A stretch of 64,000 nt of DNA. Source: Mitsuaria sp. GD03876. Its GTDB lineage: Bacteria > Pseudomonadota > Gammaproteobacteria > Burkholderiales > Burkholderiaceae_C. The notes under the pieces were generated by a model that was not told where the DNA came from, did no database searches, and was given only the letters and a program-made list of their open reading frames with translations. The DNA lies in the NCBI RefSeq assembly GCF_029840635.1, contig NZ_JAOCCU010000012.1, positions 1 through 64,000 on the forward strand. Direction: 5' to 3'. The translations under genes and the position numbers were made by a program. Below, in pieces: positions 58,367 to 64,000 of the stretch (the first letter of the stretch is position 1; the number at the start of each line of letters is the position of its first letter).

Positions 58367-59392
58367 TCAGGCCCGACGCCTGAGCGTCCACAGCGCGGCG
58401 GCGATCAGCCCGACGCCGGCGATCTGCGCGACGCTCAGCGCGCGGCCGTAGACCAGCCAGTCGACGAGCACCGCCGTGCCCGGGTAGACGAACTGCAGCA
58501 CCGCGATGCGGCCGGTGCCCAGCCGCGCCATGCCGGCGTACAGCACGACGTACGCCAGCCCGGTGTGCAGCACGCCGAGCCCGGCGAGCCAGCCCCAGGC
58601 CGGGCCGACGGCCGGCAGCCCGTGCATCAGCGGCCAGGGCAGCAGCACGAGCGTGCCCACGACGCACTGCCCCGCCGACAGCGCGAAGGAGCCGGCGCGG
58701 TCCGCCTCGACCTTGGCGATGAAGCTCGCCGCGGCGTAGCTCACCGACCCCGCCAGGCACATCAGCACGCCGGTGGCGTAGCCCGGCAGCTGCATGGCCG
58801 CGTCCGCCGCGCCGACCTCGCCGAGCAGGCCGTCCGCGATGCCGGTCGCCAGCGCGAGGCCGGCCAAGGCCACCGCGGCGGCGATCCATTGCGCCCTCGA
58901 GACGCGTTCGCGCAGCCAGAACGCTCCCATCGCCATCAGCCAGAACGGCTGCACGTGGAAGACCACGGTCGACACCGCGATCGAGCAGCGCGGAATCGCC
59001 GCGAAGAACAGGCCCCAGTTCAGCACCGTCAGCGCGCCGACGGCGAGCACCGCGCCCAACGCCCGGCCGCGCAGCCGCGCGAGTTCGCCCAGTTGTCCGC
59101 GCGCGGCGCCCCAGGCCAGCAGCGCCGCCAGGCCGAACACGCACCGGAACCAGACCGTCGTCGCCGGATCCTGGCCCGCCTCCTCGACGAACACGCCGAT
59201 CGTGCCGAGCAGGAGTCCGCCGCCAACCATCAGCGCCTGCCCCTCGCGCAATCGCTGCGACACGCCACCGGCGTGCGATGACGAAGGGAGCCCTGGTGAA
59301 GAGACGGTGGCGGAAGCGCTGGCAGCGGTGGCCGCGGCGGCGGCGGCGGCGGCGGTGGACGAGTGCACCGTGGACGAGGCGGGAGACGACAT
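58367..59392 (-). CDS. EamA/DMT-superfamily transporter with Ala/Ser-rich N-terminal extension
   Basis: 341 aa as written. The first about 48 residues are almost pure Ser/Ala/Thr, with no ribosome binding site before ATG 59392. An internal ATG at 59230, with GAGGGG nine bases upstream, would give 287 aa starting right at helix 1 (MVGGGLLLGTIGVFVEEA). Ten membrane helices in two repeats; RCSIAVSTVVFHVQPFWLMAMGAFWLRE is a typical EamA segment. Divergent from the following LysR gene, its probable regulator. Substrate unknown. Confidence 0.85.
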   Translation of the reverse strand: MSSPASSTVHSSTAAAAAAAATAASASATVSSPGLPSSSHAGGVSQRLREGQALMVGGGLLLGTIGVFVEEAGQDPATTVWFRCVFGLAALLAWGAARGQLGELARLRGRALGAVLAVGALTVLNWGLFFAAIPRCSIAVSTVVFHVQPFWLMAMGAFWLRERVSRAQWIAAAVALAGLALATGIADGLLGEVGAADAAMQLPGYATGVLMCLAGSVSYAAASFIAKVEADRAGSFALSAGQCVVGTLVLLPWPLMHGLPAVGPAWGWLAGLGVLHTGLAYVVLYAGMARLGTGRIAVLQFVYPGTAVLVDWLVYGRALSVAQIAGVGLIAAALWTLRRRA

Positions 59393-59492
59393 GCCGCCGA
59401 GTCTGCGGCGCGGTCATGTTTCAGCAAAGCGGATCCTCGTCACGCTTAGCATCACGAAATCGAATGGTGGCCCGATGGGGCCGGAGGACCCG

Positions 59493-60389
59493 ATGCCCTC
59501 GACCGATCTTCAACTGGACTGGCTGCGCGCGTTCGTCGCGGCGGTGGACGCGGGGTCGCTGACCGCGGCGGCGCATCAGGTGCACCGTTCGCAATCGGCG
59601 CTGAGCATGCAGATCGCGAAGCTGGAGCTGGCCGTCGGCCGGCCGGTGCTGGTGCGCACGCCGCGGCGCATGGACCTGACGCCGGCGGGCCGCGAACTGC
59701 TGGGCCATGCACGGCGGTTGATCGCGCAGCACGACGAGGCGGTGCAGGCCTTGCAGCGCGAGACGCTGCAGGGGCGGCTCACCGTCGGCGTGCCGGAGGA
59801 CTACGCGGTGCCTTACCTGACGCCGGTGCTGCGCGACTTCGCCGGCCGTCACACCGCGGTGGAGTTGACGCTGGTGTGCCAGCAGTCGACGGTGCTGATC
59901 CCGCGGCTGGCGCGCGGCGAGATCGACGTGGCGGTCGTCACGCGCGATCGCGCGGGGCGCGGGCAGGCGTTGTTCGACGAGCCGCTGGCGTGGTTCGGCG
60001 CGCCGCGCTTCGAGGCCTGGCGGCAGACGCCGCTGCCGGTGGCGGTGTACGAATCGGGCAGCCTGGCGCGCAAGGCGGCGCTGTCCGCGCTGGCGGCCTT
60101 GCGGCGGCCGTACCGCATCGTGTGCGACAGCGCCAGCCCGGCGGGCATGCTGGCGGCGGTGGAGAGCGGCCTGGCGATCGCGCTGTTCACGCGCTGCAGC
60201 GTGCCCGAGGGGCTGGAGATCCTCGACGAACGCCACGGCCTGCCGCCGCCGGGGTCGCTGCCGGCGATGTCGGTCGTGCTGATGCGCAGCAAGGCCTCGG
60301 CGGGCTCGCCCGCGGCGGACGCGTTCGCGAGCCAGGTCTTGCGCACGCTGGCGCGCGGCCGGAGCGGCTCGACTATGCTGCGCCGATGA
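59493..60389 (+). CDS. LysR-type transcriptional regulator
   Basis: 298 aa from ATG 59493, with GGAGG six bases upstream. DNA-binding part LDWLRAFVAAVDAGSLTAAAHQVHRSQSALSMQIAKLELAVG, followed by the effector domain (GRLTVGVPEDYAVPYLTPVL). Divergent from the EamA gene 100 bases away, the probable target. Its stop overlaps the start of the osmoprotectant fusion gene by four bases, so it may also be co-expressed with that transporter. Confidence 0.92.
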   Translation: MPSTDLQLDWLRAFVAAVDAGSLTAAAHQVHRSQSALSMQIAKLELAVGRPVLVRTPRRMDLTPAGRELLGHARRLIAQHDEAVQALQRETLQGRLTVGVPEDYAVPYLTPVLRDFAGRHTAVELTLVCQQSTVLIPRLARGEIDVAVVTRDRAGRGQALFDEPLAWFGAPRFEAWRQTPLPVAVYESGSLARKAALSALAALRRPYRIVCDSASPAGMLAAVESGLAIALFTRCSVPEGLEILDERHGLPPPGSLPAMSVVLMRSKASAGSPAADAFASQVLRTLARGRSGSTMLRR

Positions 60390-62083
60390 CGACGCCCCGC
60401 TGGCTGCGGCCGCTTTTCCTCCTGCTGGCCGGTGCCGCCGCGCTGTTCGCCGGATCGGGCGCCTGGGCCGCGGAGCCCCTGCGCATCGGCTCCAAGCGCT
60501 TCACCGAGAGCTACATCCTGGCCGAGGTCCTCGCGCAGACGGTGCGCGCGAAGGCGCCGTCGACGGCGGTCGAGGTCCGGCAAGGCCTGGGCAACACGGC
60601 CATCGTCCACGCCGCGCTGAAGGCCGGCAGCATCGACGTCTATCCCGAGTACCTCGGCACGATCGAGCGCGAGATCCTCGGCCATCCGGGCACCGGCGCG
60701 CCGCTGGCGCAACTGCAGGCGGAGCTGCGTCCGCTGGGGCTCGCGATCGGCGTGCCGCTGGGGTTCAACAACGGCTACGCGCTGGCAATGCGATCGGCGC
60801 AGGCGCGCGAGCTCGGGATCACGGCGCTGTCGCAGCTGAAGGCGCATCCGGCGCTGCGGCTGGGCCTGAGCAACGAGTTCCTCGGCCGCGCCGATGGGTG
60901 GCCCGGCCTGTCGAAGCGGTACGCGCTGCCGCAGTCGCCGACGGGGCTCGATCACGGGCTCGCGTATCGGGCGCTGGCCGACCGGCAGATCGATCTCACC
61001 GATGTCTACACGACCGACGCGCAGATCGCCGCGCTCGAGCTGACGGTGCTGGCCGACGACGCGCGCTTCTTCCCGCGCTACGACGCGGTGCTGCTGTATC
61101 GGATCGACCTGCCGCAGCGCCATCCCGAGGCGTGGTCGGCGCTGCGCACGCTCGAAGGCCGCATCGACGAGGCCGCGATGATCGCGATGAACGCGCGCGC
61201 CGAGGTGCGCAAGCAGCCGTTCGACGCGATCGCCCGCGAATTCCTGGCTGGCTTGCCGGCTGGCGGCGGACCCGCATCGGTCGCGGCATCCACGGCCGCT
61301 TCGGCGCCCGGGTCCACGTCCACGTCCACGTCCACGTCCACGTCCGCCTCTGCCTCTGCCTCTGCGTCGGCGTCGGCGTCGGCGTCGGGAACAGCGATCG
61401 AGTCGCCGGCTTCCTCGACCGGCGCGATCTCGGAGGCGCCTGCCTCCCGGACCTCCGGTCTGTGGGCGCGGCTCACTGGACCGGACCTGGGACGCCTGAC
61501 CGTGCAGCACCTGACGCTCGTGCTGGGGGCCGTCGCGCTGGCGGCGCTGGTCGGCGTGCCGCTGGCGGTGGCGCTGCACCCCTGGCCGCGCTGGCGCGAG
61601 GCGCTGCTCGCCGTCTGCGCGCTGCTGCAGACGGTGCCATCGCTGGCGATGCTCGCGCTGCTGATCTGGGCGATGAACCGGATCGGCCCGGTGCCGGCGC
61701 TGGTCGCGCTGACGCTGTACGCGTTGCTGCCGGTACTGCGCAACTGCACCGTCGGCCTCAGCGAGGTGCCCGAGGGCCTGACGACCGCGGCGAAGGCGCT
61801 CGGACTCACGCGCGGCCAGGTGCTGCGCTCGGTGCAGTTGCCGCTGGCGCTGCCGGTGATGCTCGCCGGCCTGCGCACCGCCACCAGCCTCTCCGTCGGG
61901 ACCGCGACGATGGCCGCCTTCATCGGCGCCGGCGGGTACGGCGAGCGCATCGTCACCGGGCTCGCGCTGAACGACCAGACGCTGCTGCTGGCCGGCGCGC
62001 TGCCGGCGGCGGCGCTGGCGCTGCTGTTCGAGGGCGCCTTCGGCGCGATGGGCTGGGCGCTCGCGCGAAGCCGCGGCGGTTAG
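60386..62083 (+). CDS. Fused osmoprotectant ABC transporter: binding protein (N) and permease (C)
   Basis: 565 aa. Signal peptide (residues 1-28), then an OpuAC/QAT-type binding protein: RIGSKRFTESYILAEVLAQ, GLGNTAIVHAALKAGSIDVYPEYLGTI and LTDVYTTDAQI. A linker of Ser-Thr and Ser-Ala pairs follows (about residues 310-335, encoded by hexanucleotides). The end is a BPD_transp_1 permease with LTVQHLTLVLGAVALAALVGVPLAVAL, MNRIGPVPALVALTLYALLPVLRN and the ATPase-contact region EGLTTAAKALGLTRGQVLRSVQLPLALPVMLAGL. No ATPase gene is adjacent. The binding protein precedes the permease, the reverse of known OpuBC-type fusions that place it last. Substrate (betaine, choline) is inference. Confidence 0.87.
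   Translation: MTTPRWLRPLFLLLAGAAALFAGSGAWAAEPLRIGSKRFTESYILAEVLAQTVRAKAPSTAVEVRQGLGNTAIVHAALKAGSIDVYPEYLGTIEREILGHPGTGAPLAQLQAELRPLGLAIGVPLGFNNGYALAMRSAQARELGITALSQLKAHPALRLGLSNEFLGRADGWPGLSKRYALPQSPTGLDHGLAYRALADRQIDLTDVYTTDAQIAALELTVLADDARFFPRYDAVLLYRIDLPQRHPEAWSALRTLEGRIDEAAMIAMNARAEVRKQPFDAIAREFLAGLPAGGGPASVAASTAASAPGSTSTSTSTSTSASASASASASASASGTAIESPASSTGAISEAPASRTSGLWARLTGPDLGRLTVQHLTLVLGAVALAALVGVPLAVALHPWPRWREALLAVCALLQTVPSLAMLALLIWAMNRIGPVPALVALTLYALLPVLRNCTVGLSEVPEGLTTAAKALGLTRGQVLRSVQLPLALPVMLAGLRTATSLSVGTATMAAFIGAGGYGERIVTGLALNDQTLLLAGALPAAALALLFEGAFGAMGWALARSRGG
61313..61390 (+). repeat. Hexanucleotide microsatellite encoding the fusion linker
   Basis: Thirteen in-frame hexamers: TCCACG five times, one TCCGCC, TCTGCC twice, TCTGCG once, TCGGCG three times, then TCGGGA. 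It encodes (Ser-Thr)5 (Ser-Ala)7 Ser-Gly between the two domains. Confidence 0.95.
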
Positions 62084-62107
62084 CACGCGGCGGCTAGAAC
62101 GCAGCGG

Positions 62108-63223
62108 CTAGGAGGCGGCGGAAAACTCGCGATCGAGGTCCGCGTAGCAGCGTTGCTGCGCGGCGGACCAGTCGCCCAGTTGGGCCGGCTGCAACCCGGG
62201 CTGCATCAGCTGGCGCAGCGCGACCGACTGGGCCAGCCACACCAGTTGCGCCAGCACCGCCGATTCCGCGCCACGGCCGGGCCGGGGCGCGAGCGCCTCC
62301 GCCACCTTCGGCGGGAAGCCCCAGTGCTCGACGATCTGCGCGGACCAGGCGGCGGTCAGCGGCCGCAGCTGGCGATGCAGTCCCTCGCGGTCCAACGGCG
62401 GCACCGACGGCGCGGACATCCCGTCCAGCGCGCGCAGCAGCGCCATCAAGCCCAACTGCGAGCTCAAGCCCGCCAGGTAGGCGGCGAACTCGTCGTCGCC
62501 GGCGTTGGCCAGGCGAAGCGTCGCGAAGGCGGTGCGCTCGCTGAGGTCCCACAGCAGCGTGCCGGCGCGCGCGGCGTGACGGCCCTGGCCCTGATGGAAG
62601 ATCGGCCGCAGCGCGATGCTCATCACCAACTGGTTCAGGCCCTGCTGGCCGAGCACCATGACGGCGCCGGACAGGTCGGTGATCTCACGTTCGGTCCGAT
62701 AGCGCGGCGAGTTGGCCAGGCGCATCAGCTCGCCCACCAGGCTCGGGTCACGCGACAGCAGCTGCACCAGCTCCGAGCCCGACACGTCCTCGCGACGCAC
62801 CAGGCGCATCAACTGCGGCAGCACCGCGGGCAGGCGCGGCAGCAGGTCGGCCCACTGCGAGCCCTTCTGCGCCTGCAGGCGCTGCATCAGGGCCTGCTCG
62901 CCGGACGACGGCGGCACGTCCTTCAGGCGCGACAGGGCGAGCAGCCGGGTGCTGAACTGGAGCCACTCGGGCGAGGCCTCGAGCGTGGGGGAGACGAACT
63001 CACCGCCGGTGTAGACGGCGGTCTGCGTCGACCCCATGCCGGGGCCGCGCGAGTGGGCGGAGCCTGGCGGCTGGGAGGGCAGTGCCGGCACCGGCGGGCG
63101 GGATGAGGGCGATGTCGCGCCCGATGGCGGCTTGGACGGCGCCGCCATGCCCGAGGCTCCGCCGGTCGACTTCGCGTCGGCGGACCCGGTGAGCAGTTTG
63201 CGGAGGGATGACAGCAGCGCCAT
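62108..63223 (-). CDS. HDOD-domain signalling protein
   Basis: 371 aa. The N-terminal about 75 residues are a disordered Pro/Ser/Gly stretch, then an HDOD domain with LPRLPAVLPQLMRLVRREDVSGSELVQLLSRDPSLVGELMRLANSPRY, then LSGAVMVLGQQGLNQLVMSIALRP. The catalytic HD pair of true phosphohydrolases is absent, as in the family. HDOD proteins link to motility, cyclic-di-GMP or stress responses; no target is evident here. The 217-base upstream gap (63224-63440) holds a short CCCC/GGGG hairpin (about 63290-63306) and nothing else recognised. Confidence 0.85.
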   Translation of the reverse strand: MALLSSLRKLLTGSADAKSTGGASGMAAPSKPPSGATSPSSRPPVPALPSQPPGSAHSRGPGMGSTQTAVYTGGEFVSPTLEASPEWLQFSTRLLALSRLKDVPPSSGEQALMQRLQAQKGSQWADLLPRLPAVLPQLMRLVRREDVSGSELVQLLSRDPSLVGELMRLANSPRYRTEREITDLSGAVMVLGQQGLNQLVMSIALRPIFHQGQGRHAARAGTLLWDLSERTAFATLRLANAGDDEFAAYLAGLSSQLGLMALLRALDGMSAPSVPPLDREGLHRQLRPLTAAWSAQIVEHWGFPPKVAEALAPRPGRGAESAVLAQLVWLAQSVALRQLMQPGLQPAQLGDWSAAQQRCYADLDREFSAAS

Positions 63224-63440
63224 GGTCGGGAGGGTCGGCGGATTATGGTGGTCCGGTCCGGCGCTGGTGTTTCGGTGGCGTCACTACCCTCCCCCCGATT
63301 CGGGGTGGGAAAGCTACGGCCGGTGAGACGCCGTCCAGCCTTTCACGCCATGGCGAAGCGAAGTTGTGGGGAGCTTGTCGAATTCAGTGCCGCTCGTCCG
63401 TCGTGGTGATGTGTCCTACCCACCACCGATGGAGATTGCG

Positions 63441-63914
63441 ATGACTGCTTCCGTTCCTGCCGTGCCGGCCGCCAATGGCGCGACGCCGTACCTGACGATC
63501 CGCGGCGCTGCTGCCGCGATCGAGTTCTACCAACGGGTTTTCGATGCCAGGGTCGAGCTTCGTCTGGATGCCCCGGATGGGGTGATGCATGCCGAGCTGG
63601 TCGTTGGCGGTGCCAAGTTCATGTTGACCGAGGAGCGCGCGAGCTGTGGCGCCCTGAGCCCGCTGAGCCTGAATGGCTCGGCGGTCTGCGTCGTGGTTTA
63701 CGTGCCCGATGTCGATGCCACCGTGAAGGCGGCGGAGGGTGCGGGTGCCAAGGTCGAGATGCCGGTGGCCGACCAGTTCTGGGGCGACCGCATGGGTCAG
63801 ATCGTCGATCCGTACGGTCACAAGTGGATGGTTGCCACCCACAAGGAGGATGTTTCCGAAGCGCAGCTCAAGGAGCGCCTGGCAAGGATGTTCGCCGAAG
63901 GCCAACCCCACTGA
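63441..63914 (+). CDS. VOC-superfamily (glyoxalase/PhnB-like) protein
   Basis: 157 aa from ATG 63441 with GGAG six bases upstream. beta-alpha-beta-beta-beta metal-binding fold: PYLTIRGAAAAIEFYQRVFDA, DGVMHAELVVGGAKFMLTEE, then VCVVVYVPDVDATVKAAEGAGAKV and FWGDRMGQIVDPYGHKWMVATH. These PhnB-type proteins are often annotated as glyoxalases, but the reaction is unknown. The region is visibly less GC-rich than most of the window. Confidence 0.9.
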   Translation: MTASVPAVPAANGATPYLTIRGAAAAIEFYQRVFDARVELRLDAPDGVMHAELVVGGAKFMLTEERASCGALSPLSLNGSAVCVVVYVPDVDATVKAAEGAGAKVEMPVADQFWGDRMGQIVDPYGHKWMVATHKEDVSEAQLKERLARMFAEGQPH

Positions 63915-64000
63915 GCACCGAGCGCGCTTTCCAGAGCGTCTCGGATCACGACGACCGGGTCCCCTTTTCGGAAGTCAAGGAAGGAATTCGGCTGCCAATA
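63915..64000. other. No gene seen at right edge
   Basis: 86 bases after the VOC gene contain no start codon followed by a usable frame and no clear hairpin. AAGGAAGGA near 63980 may be the ribosome binding site of a gene beginning beyond the edge. Confidence 0.5.

Noticed and set aside
61313..61390. Phase-variable contingency locus
   Set aside because: The unit is six bases, so copy changes keep the frame and cannot switch the gene on or off.
63224..63440. Possible riboswitch before the VOC gene
   Set aside because: A short CCCC/GGGG hairpin is present, but no recognised aptamer core (cobalamin, TPP, glycine, cyclic-di-GMP) could be matched.

Overview
The window is about 64 kb of very GC-rich, tightly packed bacterial chromosome. 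Its gene content and order point to a Gram-negative betaproteobacterium of the order Burkholderiales. The supporting blocks are dacC-dat-ybeD with lipB-lipA, smg-dprA-LysM opposite def-fmt, yajC-secD-secF, a 16-strand-type porin, and RND efflux pumps with an outer-membrane lipoprotein channel. A Roseateles/Mitsuaria-type genus is my guess from composition and gene order; nothing in the window proves it. Most genes are ordinary chromosomal core genes. No prophage, integrase, transposase, CRISPR array, rRNA or tRNA gene was recognised.

Layout. 1-8237: a tripartite RND pump of MdtABC type (adaptor tail, two permeases, OprM-like channel). 8402-9118: an isolated PD-(D/E)XK-like domain gene with its own ribosome binding site, resembling the C-terminal part of larger GHKL-ATPase proteins. 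9167-13014: M61-type protease, then lipA and lipB. 13077-13914: a Sel1-repeat gene and a 127-bp palindrome, both lying between lipB and ybeD. 13908-19109: ybeD, dat, dacC, an alpha/beta hydrolase, a thioredoxin-like ferredoxin, a VanZ protein and hemJ, all on the minus strand. 19110-19330: a compact three-hairpin element, a candidate small RNA or attenuator, between hemJ and hemB. 19331-27423: hemB, corA, ybeY and phoH on the minus strand, a NarL-type two-component pair, and ruvAB behind a LexA-like box.

27495-34356: porin, sterol-desaturase-family enzyme, histidine phosphatase, DUF1840, and a translationally coupled HD-GYP plus PAS-GGDEF-EAL pair for cyclic-di-GMP. 34558-39766: acyl-CoA genes (3-oxoadipyl-CoA-type thiolase, IclR regulator, 3-hydroxyacyl-CoA dehydrogenase, enoyl-CoA hydratase), with a low-GC, inverted-repeat-rich intergenic region upstream of the regulator. 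39880-48336: LysR, EamA transporter, pgk, azlCD, a GIN-domain protein, a small lipoprotein, htpX, fmt and def. 48562-57335: LysM protein, dprA, smg, a DUF1631 protein, secF, secD and yajC. 57624-63914: a lipoprotein, a divergent EamA/LysR pair, a fused osmoprotectant-type binding protein and permease with a repeat-encoded linker, an HDOD protein and a VOC protein.

The most interesting non-routine signals are five. They are the small-RNA-like element with an anti-Shine-Dalgarno loop at about 19131-19225, the 127-bp palindrome at 13788-13914, the stand-alone nuclease-like domain at 8402-9118, the binding protein-permease fusion with a hexanucleotide linker and no adjacent ATPase, and a recurring start-site architecture that suggests leaderless transcripts. 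No completely new multi-gene system could be demonstrated from sequence alone.
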